DNA from: Thioploca sp.
GTDB taxonomy: Bacteria > Pseudomonadota > Gammaproteobacteria > Beggiatoales > Beggiatoaceae
Direction: 5' to 3'
Assembly (NCBI GenBank): GCA_012032555.1
Contig: JAAUSR010000017.1
Span: 17,800 to 81,799, forward strand
Length of the DNA stretch: 64,000 nucleotides
Shown piece by piece: positions 1 to 8,314 of this stretch; within the stretch, counting starts at the first letter, position 1, and the number at the start of each line of letters is the position of its first letter. The notes beneath the pieces are model-generated. The model did no database searches, was not told where the DNA came from, and saw only the letters and a program-made list of their open reading frames with translations. Position numbers and translations under genes: made by a program.

Positions 1-2
1 CT

Positions 3-362
3 ATTTTAACTAGTCTGATGATGACAGAGCTTTATGCCATTGGTTTACACGGTACTTTAGAGGAAAATGTCTTACGTTTGACGAGATTATCTAAAGCTTG
101 TGGCTTGGATGGTGTAGTTTGTTCTCCGCATGAGATTTTCTTGATAAGACAAACTATTGGAATGGATTTTAAGTTAATTACGCCGGGCATTCGGCCACTG
201 ACGACTTCTCCAGACGACCAAAAGCGAATCATGACCCCAGAGGAAGCTTTAAAACGAGGAGCTGACTATTTAGTTATCGGACGTCCAATTACAGCGGCAC
301 CTGACCCGCTACAGGCCTTGTTAGAAATAACAGCCCGTATTAACAACATGAATAGTCATTAG
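3..362 (+). CDS. pyrF: Orotidine 5'-phosphate decarboxylase, C-terminal part (cut by window edge)
   Basis: The product converts OMP to UMP, the last step of de novo pyrimidine synthesis, in the cytosol. The frame is open to the left edge of the window, so the true start and the catalytic DxKxxD region lie outside. What is visible is the C-terminal half of the TIM barrel: GVVCSPHE, then TPGIRP, then DDQKR and the phosphate-binding end GADYLVIGRPIT, all typical of PyrF. The gene converges on cysM, and a near-perfect palindrome lies in the gap. The identification is secure; only the 5' part is missing. Confidence 0.93.
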   Translation: MLTSLMMTELYAIGLHGTLEENVLRLTRLSKACGLDGVVCSPHEIFLIRQTIGMDFKLITPGIRPLTTSPDDQKRIMTPEEALKRGADYLVIGRPITAAPDPLQALLEITARINNMNSH

Positions 363-389
363 GTTGCTCAAATATAATAATATTAATGC

Positions 390-413
390 AACAAGGAGTT
401 GCAACCCCTTGTT
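390..413. terminator. Palindrome between convergent pyrF and cysM, possible bidirectional terminator
   Basis: Arms AACAAGG and CCTTGTT flank an inner GTTGCAAC palindrome, so nearly the whole 24-base stretch is self-complementary. It sits between two convergent stop codons. There is no clear T-run, so termination is inferred. A degraded copy of the same sequence occurs at 43317-43340, so it may instead be a dispersed repeat. Confidence 0.4.
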
Positions 414-430
414 ACTCATTCGACCCCAAA

Positions 431-1321
431 TTATTCTGGAAATATTCCGGTTGAAAGATATCTATCGCCTCGATCACAAATAATGACGACAATAACCGCA
501 TTGGTTACCGTTTGAGATAATTGCAAGGCGCCCGCTACCGCTCCACCGGAAGAAATGCCAGCAAAAATACCTTCTTGTATTGCTAGCGCACGAGTTGTTT
601 CTTCAGCAGCAGCTTGTTCTATATCGAGAATTTGGTCAAGCTGTTGATCATCAAAAATTTTGGGTAGATATTCTTTGGTCCAGCGACGAATACCAGCAAT
701 TTTAGCGCCTTCGGCGGGTTGTAACCCAATAATTTGAATCGCTGGATTCCTTTCCTTTAAATAACGTGAAGTACCCATAATCGTCCCGGTTGTTCCCATA
801 GCGCTAACAAAGTGAGTAATTTTACCTTGAGTATCACGCCAAATTTCTGGCCCGGTCCCGCGATAGTGCGCTAAGGGATTATCCGGATTATCAAATTGAT
901 TCAGAATTTTACCTTTACCCGCCTTTTCCAGTTGCAACGCTTGATCTCGCGCTGCTTCCATGCTTCCGGCCGCCGAAACGAGAATAATTTCAGCACCAAA
1001 GGCTTTCATTAACATCCGCCGTTCAACACTCATATTTTCCGGCATGATAAGCACCATGTGGTAACCCTTAATAGCAGCTACCATCGCTAAGGCAATTCCA
1101 GTATTACCACTGGTTGCTTCAATCAGCGTATCACCTGGTTTAATTTCCCCCCGGGCTTCGGCTGCTTGAATCATGCTTAAAGCCGGTCGGTCTTTTACCG
1201 ATCCCGCCGGATTATTACCTTCTAATTTAGCTAAAATAATATTACTCGTATGGCTTGGTAATCGTTGTAATCTAACCAGTGGTGTATTACCAACAAAATG
1301 TTCAATAGTAGGAAATTGCAT
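431..1321 (-). CDS. cysM: Cysteine synthase B (O-acetylserine sulfhydrylase)
   Basis: This PLP enzyme makes cysteine from O-acetylserine and sulfide or thiosulfate in the cytosol. The PLP lysine is K43 in NNPAGSVKDRPA, counting from the chosen start, and the phosphate-binding loop is EATSGNTGIA. The later GTTGTIMG and SSGGAVAGAL motifs are also present. Length is 296 residues, matching the CysM subgroup (E. coli CysM is 303). A start six codons upstream (1339) is possible, but the conserved alignment begins at MQFPTIEHFVGNTPL, so 1321 is preferred. The gene stands alone. Its substrate chemistry fits a sulfur-metabolizing host. Confidence 0.93.
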   Translation of the reverse strand: MQFPTIEHFVGNTPLVRLQRLPSHTSNIILAKLEGNNPAGSVKDRPALSMIQAAEARGEIKPGDTLIEATSGNTGIALAMVAAIKGYHMVLIMPENMSVERRMLMKAFGAEIILVSAAGSMEAARDQALQLEKAGKGKILNQFDNPDNPLAHYRGTGPEIWRDTQGKITHFVSAMGTTGTIMGTSRYLKERNPAIQIIGLQPAEGAKIAGIRRWTKEYLPKIFDDQQLDQILDIEQAAAEETTRALAIQEGIFAGISSGGAVAGALQLSQTVTNAVIVVIICDRGDRYLSTGIFPE

Positions 1322-1339
1322 GGTGAAGTACCTAATCAT

Positions 1340-2020
1340 TATGGATCGGAAAATTGACTCATTTTAAAATTAAACTTAAAATTCAATATTTTGGACTTCG
1401 CTCAGTAAATAAAGTCAAACTCTTACAAAAATTGTCTGAACCATTGTTAAATTAAAACTAGCATAAGAATTTTAATCATACCTTATTTTCCTATTAGTCT
1501 CCCAGTTAGAATATCCATCGAGTGAAGACTAGTATTTCATCCCGTAAATATATCGGATAACTTATGTCAGTAACAATTTAGCCGAGGTTTCGTTAAAAAA
1601 CGCCATAACTAGTGCGCAGTTATGCGGTAGAGCTTAAACAACGTATTCTAGCCTTTATTGCGTTTTTTAATGAAACCTTAGCTAAACCGTTTCGATAGAC
1701 TTATATCGGAAAACCGCTACTGACATAAGTTATCCAATATATTTACGGGATGAAGTACTAGCCAACAAATCTTGCTCTGATTCGTTGAGTTCGGTGGAAA
1801 GTCTTTGAAAGGCGGTTTCAAGCAGTTTGGTCATAATTGATTTTTTCAAAGCTAGTCAGGTGCATTAATGCACCTTTAGCATGAATACACCAGAAAATCA
1901 CAAGTTAAAATACCAACTTATTAAAATAATTAAATTATCTATTTCAACAGCGTAATTCCTACTTTTAATAATATTCTCAATTAATTGTTACCCAAAGGAT
2001 TGGTGCGTTACGGTTGACGC
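1340..2020. other. Intergenic region upstream of cysM
   Basis: Besides the foldback element at 1528-1762, no credible gene is seen on either strand. The stretch next to cysM (1340-1520) should hold its promoter but shows no clear sigma-70 pair. Confidence 0.5.
1528..1762. mobile_element. MITE-like foldback element with nested inverted repeats
   Basis: About 235 bases form three nested hairpin arms. Outer terminal inverted repeats of about 45 bases lie at 1528-1572 and 1718-1761 and share TTCATCCCGTAAATATAT-type sequence with a few mismatches. Middle arms at 1577-1603 and 1660-1686 carry GTTTCGTTAAAAAACGC and its complement with three mismatches. A central hairpin lies at 1604-1624 (CATAACT and AGTTATG around a 7-base loop). 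There is no open reading frame inside. This is the shape of a non-autonomous foldback transposon; no parent transposase is visible in the window. Confidence 0.7.
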
Positions 2021-2224
2021 CTAACACACCCTACTGGCTGTATAGGATTTAAATTGTTGGATACGCTGATTATGTTGTGGGCTGTTGCCATGAAGCTGAA
2101 AATCCGTATTATTTTGTACCCAAGTGAAACTGTCCAGAACTATTTGTACACTTTCTTGACGAGTGAATACCGGTTGCCAACCAATCACGATGGCTGTATG
2201 AAAGTAAAGGAATTGTTCATTCAA
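2021..2224 (-). pseudogene. Remnant of an IS200/RAYT-like transposase
   Basis: The minus-strand frame reads FLYFHTAIVIGWQPVF followed by a helical stretch ending FTWVQNNTDFQLHG. This resembles the N-terminal beta-alpha unit of Y1 (IS200-like or REP-associated) transposases. The sequence then jumps to QRIQQFKSYTA, which resembles a later part of the same fold, so the HxH motif region seems deleted. The frame is only 67 codons and has no upstream continuation. It is probably a decayed fragment; family assignment is tentative. Confidence 0.35.
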
Positions 2225-2436
2225 GATTTTGTAACGGCTACATATTTAATATGTATAGAAGATTAGTAAATGTTTGTCAAGCTTTGCTTGGCAGGCAGGC
2301 ATTACCAAACAGAGAGACTGTAAAAGAACCCCAATTGTTGCATTTCCTAGAACGTAAAATCAATAAGTTATGATCAAAAATGGCCAATTTTTGGAGTTCT
2401 TTTACAGCCTCAGAGCTTGGTAACGAGAGAAAAGAT

Positions 2437-2755
2437 TTTTCATCATTTATTCACTTGTTCCAAGCTATATTCATCAAACATTTTGGCACATTCCTGCGGA
2501 GTGACTTGGTTTTTCTTAATCAGCTTAAAAACCTGTTAGATCTGCGGATGAGAGTAATGGGATTCGTCAACTTGTTCATTGAGGCTGTCTTCTATCGCCT
2601 CCATCCATTCCTGGTAAGCAGGCGGTGTACGAGTTTTATTGAGATATTTTGGGCAAATGTAGATAATTTTATGGTCAATTTCACCTAAAGGTTCGCCTTG
2701 GAGATTTTTGGGGTCAAAGTCGATGATCGAGATATCTTCCTTATGTCTGTCTCCA
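2437..2755 (-). pseudogene. Remnant of a PD-(D/E)XK nuclease-family transposase-like protein (C-terminal part)
   Basis: Reading the minus strand gives DISIIDFDPKNLQGEPLG, then a segment with KIIYICPKYLNKTRTPP and AYQEWMEAIEDSLNEQ, a stop codon after SHYSHPQI, and in-frame continuation QVFKLIKKNQVTPQECAKMF. No start codon is present at the 5' side. The text resembles the C-terminal half of Rpn or PDDEXK_2 family proteins, which are common in filamentous bacteria. The in-frame stop and missing N-terminus mark it as decayed. The open plus-strand frame over the same bases is a shadow. Confidence 0.5.
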
Positions 2756-2799
2756 GAAGTTTAAGATAACAAGGGTAAACACTTTTAACCGCAGATGAT

Positions 2800-3001
2800 A
2801 GCCAAGTAGGGTGGGCAATGCCCCACTGCCATTAAGTTAAGCGTAGTTTTCCCCCTCCTTAGTAATGAGGGGGTGAGGGGGTGGTAATTAACGATTTGAA
2901 TAAGAATAACTTTTTCAACCACCCCCAGCCCCTCCTTGATAAGGCGGGGAGAAATTGTTCTTAACTTAATGGCAGTGGGGCATTGCCCACCCTACTTGGC
3001 T
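2800..3001. mobile_element. MITE-like foldback element with perfect 42-base terminal inverted repeats
   Basis: The left arm (2800-2841) and right arm (2960-3001) are exact reverse complements over 42 bases. They contain GTAGGGTGGGCAATG and GCCATTAAGTTAA. Inside lie a second pair of C-rich/G-rich arms (about 2850-2883 and 2918-2952). No coding capacity is seen. The perfect arms point to recent movement or recent conversion. Related half-elements carrying GCCATTAAGTTAA occur at several other intergenic sites in this window. Confidence 0.8.
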
Positions 3002-3070
3002 TGGCTTTCATTACCATTTGTGCCCGGAGTATTGACACGAAGATTGTATATGGAAACAAGTATTATTTAG

Positions 3071-3310
3071 TTACTCTGTTTCAGATCGTTCAGAGAAACC
3101 CCGCTTACCGTGCTTTAATTGATTTGATTCGTGCATTTTAAGCTGGTTAAAAAAATTCCTCATTTTTTCGTTGGCAATCAGCATTTCTAGTTGGATAGGT
3201 TTTAAATCAAAATGAGTTACTTTATCTTCTATTCGTTTATTTTGTCAAAATCTTTGCTCACATTTTGGACAAAATTGAAACAAGATAGGATTATTTTTAA
3301 AAGATTTTAG
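3071..3310 (-). pseudogene. Possible decayed ORF with a CPKC motif
   Basis: The minus strand reads SFKNNPILFQFCPKCEQRF, then a TGA at 3245-3247, then continues in frame as QNKRIEDKVTHFDLKPIQLE and on to a TAA at 3071-3073. The codon use looks protein-like and there is one zinc-ribbon-like CxxC. No start or family is recognisable. It may be a remnant with one nonsense change or two unrelated fragments. Confidence 0.25.
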
Positions 3311-3314
3311 TAGA

Positions 3315-3392
3315 GTCGGTGAAACCGATCATTTGAAAAATTATTACATTAATTTGTATCAATAATGGTCGGTTTCGCGTTGTGGCACCGAC
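3315..3392. repeat. Imperfect inverted repeat
   Basis: GTCGGTGAAACCGATCATT (3315-3333) pairs with AATGGTCGGTTTC...ACCGAC (3364-3392), which has a 10-base insertion in one arm. It lies between the decayed region and the end of the phosphoesterase gene, and looks like a short palindromic repeat unit of unknown function. Confidence 0.4.
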
Positions 3393-3495
3393 CCTACAGC
3401 TACTCAAGAACATCCCTACCCGTCTAATAATGGCCACAACCTAAACCAATCCTCTTTTTTCTCTTGCTCCCATGCTGACTAACTGCACTTCCTAT

Positions 3496-4737
3496 TTATA
3501 CCAACAACCGCGCTAATAATAATTCCTCTACACCATTTAATAAGCGACGAATCGTCTCCAAGTTATCTGGGTCGATACTATTTCCCCGCTCACTTACTCG
3601 TGCTTCTATTGGTAAAGCATTTCTAAGGGAACGAAATTCCGCACTAAGCGTTTGTAAGATATCACTATCTTGTGGTAAATTTCGTAAAGTATCCAGGAGT
3701 TCACCTAATGGACCTTCGTCTAAGTAATTAGTACGCACGGCTTGAGTTTGGAGCGCAATTTTTTCCACCCACACATTACCTAAACCCACATCGGTTGCTA
3801 CGGCACGAATTTCATTAGTCCAACGTTCGGCATGATTACATAATTCGGCATGAACTGGACATTGACCTTGAATAACAAAGCGTATTGCCAACGGTCTGCC
3901 TTCTGCATGTTGGATGGCTTGAATTACCGCCCAACGTGCTCTATCAACAACTTCTTCCGCTTGGCCAACATCGCTAACGTTTAGTTGACAAACTTCCCAA
4001 CGTAATACATCAACCGGTACCTGAGTTAAAGTAGTTTTATTATCATTTACTTGCACTAAGGTACAACCTTTAGCACCGGTTTCGCGAGCATGTCGTCCTT
4101 GTAAATTCCCCGCAAAAACGACCCACGGCTGTTCATGTAACACTTCTTGTTGGTGAACATGTCCCAGTGCCCAATAATCATAACCATGTGAAAATAAACC
4201 TGGTAAAGTACAAGGTGCATAATTCGCATGTCCTTGACGCCCATTCAAAGCGGTGTGGAGTAAACCAATATTAAAGTAGCCTGGAATCGCATTGGGATAA
4301 GCAGCACTTAAATCATCTGTTATCGTTTTATTGGCAAAGCTTTGTCCATGAATAGCGACGCCTAAATGTTCTAATACTTTAGTTTCTGGATGATGGTGAT
4401 TCAATTTGGTTACATTATCCGGTAACCGCAATTCGCGCGTAATACTATTCCCGGCATCATGATTACCTAATACCATAAAAACCGGAATAGCAGCTTCGCG
4501 TAAGCGACTCATTTGTTGGTTAAAAAATAAGCCGGTGTTATAGTCTTTCCAATCAACATCATACAAATCACCAGCTAATAAAACAAAATCTACCGCTTCA
4601 TTACAAGCTAAATCGATCAGATTCATAAAAGCTTGTCGAGTGGCATTTTGAGCTTGTTCTACCGGTGCCCCTTCATAACGGGCTAAACCACAAAGTGGAC
4701 TATCTAAATGAATGTCAGCAGCATGAATAAATTTCAT
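3496..4737 (-). CDS. SbcD/YhaO-like DNA repair metallophosphoesterase
   Basis: This is a calcineurin-like metallophosphoesterase of the Mre11/SbcD/YhaO type, which act as Mn-dependent DNA exo- or endonucleases in the cytosol. All metal motifs are present in the N-terminal half: AADIHLDSP (D8, H10), LAGDLYD, LGNHDAG, a single His in LLHTAL, and ALGHVHQ. The C-terminal 170 residues are a less conserved capping region. Length (413) fits the family. Mre11-type nucleases normally work with an SMC-like ATPase (SbcC, Rad50 or YhaN) encoded next door. None is present here; the downstream side is filled with repeats and gene remnants, so the partner is lost or encoded elsewhere. I cannot separate SbcD from YhaO by eye. 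Confidence 0.85.
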   Translation of the reverse strand: MKFIHAADIHLDSPLCGLARYEGAPVEQAQNATRQAFMNLIDLACNEAVDFVLLAGDLYDVDWKDYNTGLFFNQQMSRLREAAIPVFMVLGNHDAGNSITRELRLPDNVTKLNHHHPETKVLEHLGVAIHGQSFANKTITDDLSAAYPNAIPGYFNIGLLHTALNGRQGHANYAPCTLPGLFSHGYDYWALGHVHQQEVLHEQPWVVFAGNLQGRHARETGAKGCTLVQVNDNKTTLTQVPVDVLRWEVCQLNVSDVGQAEEVVDRARWAVIQAIQHAEGRPLAIRFVIQGQCPVHAELCNHAERWTNEIRAVATDVGLGNVWVEKIALQTQAVRTNYLDEGPLGELLDTLRNLPQDSDILQTLSAEFRSLRNALPIEARVSERGNSIDPDNLETIRRLLNGVEELLLARLLV

Positions 4738-5482
4738 TTCCTTTATCCCTTTAACAAGAGCCTTATGTAGTAAGCCTATATTAATGATTAATTAAATGCA
4801 ATAACTAGTTGTAAATTATTTTGTTATCGGATTTGATTTAAGAGACTTTGGTGAAATTTTTCTGCGTTTTTTTCGGCATGTAATCGTCGCGAATTTATAT
4901 AAATTGAGCTGGTAATCGGAAATTTACACCTAGAAATAGGATTAAGTTTGTTAATTAAAATTATGAATTTAAATATTTTATTAATTTAGATGGTGGTAGA
5001 ACGCGTTGTTTGCACCTGGTTTAGCTACCTTTAATTTGAATCAAATTAAGCAGACGGTTTATCAGCACTATTCCAATAATTCATTTAATCTAGTTCAAGA
5101 TGAGTTATAAACACGGATGGCAAACAGTTGGTCAAATTGCCTAAACTGGGTGAAATTTCTGCCAAAATCTTATTGTTAATAAGGTAGCGGTAAATTTCTT
5201 CTTTCTTTAATTCATTGAGTCATTATCTTTTTCAGGTATTATATGAAAGGTATCAATTAAACCTTATTATTAAGTGAGAACCCCAATATTTTTATCATAA
5301 TTTGTTGAAATAATTAAGAGTATTAAAAATTATTATGTTATCCTTTCATTCGATGAACTTTGTTTAAAATGAATGGCAGCCCTATAAAAAATGCTATAAT
5401 TAAAATTATTATTCAACTTTAAAGTGTAAATTTTTACTATCAATACTAAAGTAAGACTAAAACTAATTAAGGAGTAAAACTC
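4738..5482. other. Intergenic region between the divergent phosphoesterase and Roadblock genes
   Basis: About 745 bases without a credible ORF on either strand. It must contain promoters for both flanking divergent genes. A TATAAT at 5395-5400 is a reasonable -10 box for the Roadblock gene, but no good -35 is seen. Confidence 0.4.
5395..5400 (+). promoter_or_regulatory. Candidate -10 box for the Roadblock/CZB/GTPase cluster
   Basis: A consensus TATAAT lies about 80 bases upstream of the Roadblock start. No convincing -35 hexamer is found at 16-18 bases upstream, so the call rests on the -10 alone. The gene itself has a good AAGGAG ribosome site at 5469-5474. Confidence 0.3.
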
Positions 5483-5845
5483 ATGCGTGAAGAAATGCTG
5501 AAATCCATATTGAGTGAACTCAATGGTACCTCAGCAGATATACAAGCTTCTGCCGCTATCTCTACTGATGGATTAGTTATGGCTTCTATTCTTCCTAAAG
5601 ATATGGATGAAGATCGAATTGGTGCAATGGCCGCTGCTATGCTTTCTCTTGGGGATCGTACCTCACATGAATTAGGTCGGGGTGATTTGGAACAGGTACT
5701 CGTCAAAGGTCAACATGGCTATGTACTGATGACTCACGCCGGGCCAGATACAGTCGTAACTGTTGTAACTAAAACTTCTGCTAAATTAGGACTTATTTTT
5801 TTAGATATTAAAAGAGCGGCTGAATCTATCAGCAAAATAATGTAA
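5483..5845 (+). CDS. Roadblock/LC7 domain protein (MglB-like)
   Basis: The 120-residue protein is a single Roadblock/LC7 domain: an N-terminal helix (MREEMLKSILSELNGT), a beta strand with AAISTDGLVMASILP, a second helix carrying AAMLSLGDRTSHELGRGD, then the strands EQVLVKGQHGYVLMTHAG and VVTVVTK. Roadblock proteins dimerize and act as GTPase-activating partners of MglA-like small GTPases, setting cell polarity or type IV pilus and gliding behaviour. An MglA-like GTPase lies 1.9 kb downstream in the same direction, which supports such a pair. It is first in a same-strand cluster to 9294 and has a strong ribosome site. Family call is secure; the role in polarity is inferred. Confidence 0.85.
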   Translation: MREEMLKSILSELNGTSADIQASAAISTDGLVMASILPKDMDEDRIGAMAAAMLSLGDRTSHELGRGDLEQVLVKGQHGYVLMTHAGPDTVVTVVTKTSAKLGLIFLDIKRAAESISKIM

Positions 5846-5907
5846 TGTCATTTAATAAAATGAGTGAAAATAAGCTATTTTCACTGGGTCTAGGGTAAGG
5901 TATGACT

Positions 5908-6267
5908 ATGATAAATAAAGCATTCTTTATGAAGCGGCTTAATGATCATATTCAGTATTTAAAACAAATAGATGCTGCAGTTAATGGCAAATCAGATTTT
6001 CAAGGTAGCACTTATCGTGATTGTCAATTAGGGCAATGGCTTTATCAAGAAGCACCTACTGTCATTGCTAATATGAAAAATATTAAAGCTCAAGAAGTTT
6101 ATGAAAGTTTACTAGAGCCGCATAAACGCTTTCATCTCTTAGGAGAAGAAGCTTTACAAAAGAAACAAGCCGGTGATGAAATTGGTGCCAGATCGGCACT
6201 CACTCAGTTACATCTACTTTCTAACTTATTAACTAAAAAATTACTAGAATTAGATGGGATGAATTGA
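5908..6267 (+). CDS. Stand-alone CZB (chemoreceptor zinc-binding) domain protein
   Basis: The 119-residue all-helical protein consists of one CZB domain. Putative ligands, counted from the start at 5908, are H14, C39 (in CQLGQW), H72 and H76 (EPHKRFH), the 3-His/1-Cys set of the family. CZB domains bind zinc with high affinity and usually sit on chemoreceptors or diguanylate cyclases; here the domain is free-standing. A start at 5902 is possible, but the paralogue at 8315 aligns from MxNKAFF, which supports 5908. The gene follows the Roadblock gene by about 60 bases and is followed by a strong hairpin. Ligand identity is pattern-based. Confidence 0.82.
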   Translation: MINKAFFMKRLNDHIQYLKQIDAAVNGKSDFQGSTYRDCQLGQWLYQEAPTVIANMKNIKAQEVYESLLEPHKRFHLLGEEALQKKQAGDEIGARSALTQLHLLSNLLTKKLLELDGMN

Positions 6268-6273
6268 TGCCCA

Positions 6274-6316
6274 TTGAGGACTAAATTTAAGATAAATTAG
6301 TTGGTTTAGTCCTCAA
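6274..6316 (+). terminator. 12-bp stem hairpin inside the Roadblock/CZB cluster
   Basis: TTGAGGACTAAA (6274-6285) is perfectly complementary to TTTAGTCCTCAA (6305-6316) with a 19-base loop. It sits just after the first CZB stop codon. No T-run follows, so it is more likely an mRNA 3'-end stabilizer or partial terminator than a classic intrinsic terminator. Confidence 0.5.
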
Positions 6317-6415
6317 CTGGGGAGCGGGAAAGCGGGAGGTTGTAGTGAATGTTAATAAGTTATTTTCTCGAATTTAAAATAGTTGAAGTGCTACTTATCA
6401 CCATAAATATAATTC

Positions 6416-7567
6416 ATGAAGAATCCAAATAGTAAACCGATTAGTGTTGCGGTAGTTGGAATGGATACCAAAACACGACGAATCTTGGAAATGGTGTTTC
6501 GTGGCCCGGGTAAGGACGATTATGTTTTAGTTGAACAAATTCAACTAGCACAAGCTTGCATTTTTGATTTAGATAGCTTAGAGGGTATTCATTCTTGGAA
6601 AGACTATCGTACTCAATACTCTCATATACCCACGATTATCTTATCTCTTCATCATAAAGACATTGCGGGTACTGTTTATGTAAAAAAACCGATTGAAGTT
6701 CATCTCTTATTAACGGCGCTTAATAAAATAAAAAAACTGTCAACTAAACCAACGGTCTCGATTATGGCCAACCTGCCAGCTGAGAAAAGAAATACGGGTC
6801 ACCCCCTTTCAATGCCGATGGATGCCAAACTCGCCACCGAAATTGCGATGGAAGAGGAAGAGGAATCAATACATCAATTTTGTGGTTATAGTCAAGATTA
6901 TAACTTAAGTTCTTCACCCGAAATAGAGAAAATTTATTACAATCCGGAACAATATTTACAAGGTTTCTTTGAGAAAGCCTTTGCGGCAGGTCAACGATTA
7001 GAACAAGGTGGAATTTTGATTGAAGGTCTTTATACCCCGGTGATATTTTTACCCCAACAAAATCAACTGTTATGTGGCTGTGAATTAGGGAGTAGTAAGT
7101 TGCGAACCATGACTTTGTTGCCATTGGGTAGAAATCGATTACACATGGCGAATTTGAGTGAGACGGAAATAATCCATTATCTTGCCGTTTATCAATTAAG
7201 CGGACAACCACTAGAGAATTTTCTGTGGCGAGTCGCACTTTGGACTGCTCGTGGACGGATACCTAAAGGAACTGATTTACATAAAGATGTCATCTTACTT
7301 CATTGGCCCAATTTCACTCGTTTAGTCGTCACCCCCTACGCCTTAAAGATTTCAGCACTGTGGATAACACAACCCTATTCCCTATTAGAGACCGCACGTG
7401 TTTTAAACATTCCTCAGCGTTATGTATTTGCATTTTATAGTGCCGCTCATGCTCTCAAATTAGCATTGGTTGACAGAAGAGCAACTCCACGCACAGCTAA
7501 ACTCACCCCCAATGAGAAACGGGGGTTATTTCAACGAATTCTAGCGCGCTTGCGTAATCAAGAATAG
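6416..7567 (+). CDS. Pseudo-receiver protein with C-terminal helical/winged-helix-like domain
   Basis: I do not recognise a named family. Residues 10-105 look like a degenerate response-regulator receiver: VAVVGMD at the first strand, ACIFDLDSLEG at the third, IPTIILSLHH, then YVKKPIEVHLLL with the usual KP near the end. The paired acidic residues after strand one are missing. A linker with an acidic run (MEEEEESIHQF) follows. The C-terminal domain (about 190-355) has FLWRVALWTARGRIPKG, LHWPNFTRLVVTPYALKISA and LNIPQRYVFAFYSAAHALKL, suggesting a helical or winged-helix fold. The protein ends basic. It lies in the middle of the Roadblock/CZB/GTPase cluster, so a signalling adaptor role is plausible but unproven. 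Confidence 0.7.
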   Translation: MKNPNSKPISVAVVGMDTKTRRILEMVFRGPGKDDYVLVEQIQLAQACIFDLDSLEGIHSWKDYRTQYSHIPTIILSLHHKDIAGTVYVKKPIEVHLLLTALNKIKKLSTKPTVSIMANLPAEKRNTGHPLSMPMDAKLATEIAMEEEEESIHQFCGYSQDYNLSSSPEIEKIYYNPEQYLQGFFEKAFAAGQRLEQGGILIEGLYTPVIFLPQQNQLLCGCELGSSKLRTMTLLPLGRNRLHMANLSETEIIHYLAVYQLSGQPLENFLWRVALWTARGRIPKGTDLHKDVILLHWPNFTRLVVTPYALKISALWITQPYSLLETARVLNIPQRYVFAFYSAAHALKLALVDRRATPRTAKLTPNEKRGLFQRILARLRNQE

Positions 7568-7757
7568 CTCATCATTTTATTCTTCTGACCGATGAGCTTA
7601 TCACCTCTCAATGGTTTGAATCAGAATTCTCCAGATAGCAGGATTCACAGAATTGAATGGCCGTTTTCTTAATTTTGTCAAGTTGTTAATTTTGAAAATA
7701 TTGATTCAGACAAGCTGTTTATTGAGATATACCCTAATTGATAGGTGGTAAAGTCCT

Positions 7758-8300
7758 ATGAGTAATAATTATAAACTGATCTTTACCGGACCGACCGGCG
7801 CAGGTAAGACCACAGCCATCTCAGCACTAAGTGATATTCCGGTGGTTATTACCGAGGAAAAATCAACTTATCGTGATCCAACTCATCATGATAAAAAAAC
7901 CATTACGGTGGCGTTGGATTATGGTGTTATCAACCTAAAAAACCAAGATAAAATTCATTTATATGGTACACCTGGTCAAGAACGTTTTGATTTCATGTGG
8001 GATATTTTAACAATTGGCGGATTAGGGTTAATTCTACTGGTAGACAACGCACGTACCGCACCATTAGAAGATATGCATTTTTTTCTCAAAGCATTTAGTC
8101 GCCTTATCGAAAAAAATAAAATCGCGATTGGAATTACCCGTATGGATTTGTGCGCTGAACCTAAATTGATAGATTATCATAAAGAGTTAGGCAAAGTTGG
8201 ACTTAAATTACCCTTATTTGAAGTCGATGCACGACGTAAATCGGATGTCTCTTTATTATTACAAGCGTTATTGTACTCTTTAGATCCCGGTTTAAATTAA
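7758..8300 (+). CDS. MglA-like small GTPase (COG2229 type)
   Basis: A Ras-like GTPase of 180 residues. The P-loop is GPTGAGKTT (11-19); switch II carries GTPGQERF, where the usual leading Asp of DxxG is Gly; the base-specificity motif is TRMD instead of NKxD; the last motif is around EVDARRKSD. Such GTPases pair with Roadblock proteins (here at 5483) to control polarity and surface motility in other bacteria. The gene is 190 bases downstream of the pseudo-receiver gene and 14 bases upstream of the second CZB gene, so the latter two are surely co-transcribed. The altered switch and NKxD positions could change nucleotide handling; biochemical activity is not assured. Confidence 0.82.
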   Translation: MSNNYKLIFTGPTGAGKTTAISALSDIPVVITEEKSTYRDPTHHDKKTITVALDYGVINLKNQDKIHLYGTPGQERFDFMWDILTIGGLGLILLVDNARTAPLEDMHFFLKAFSRLIEKNKIAIGITRMDLCAEPKLIDYHKELGKVGLKLPLFEVDARRKSDVSLLLQALLYSLDPGLN

Positions 8301-8314
8301 AGGAATATTTAATT

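Noticed and set aside
2380..2688. 102-codon plus-strand ORF
   Set aside because: It is antisense to a minus-strand remnant with clear protein character, so it is a shadow.
6762..7238. 158-codon minus-strand ORF within the pseudo-receiver gene
   Set aside because: The plus strand has a continuous, conserved-looking product with cluster context; the antisense frame is a shadow.
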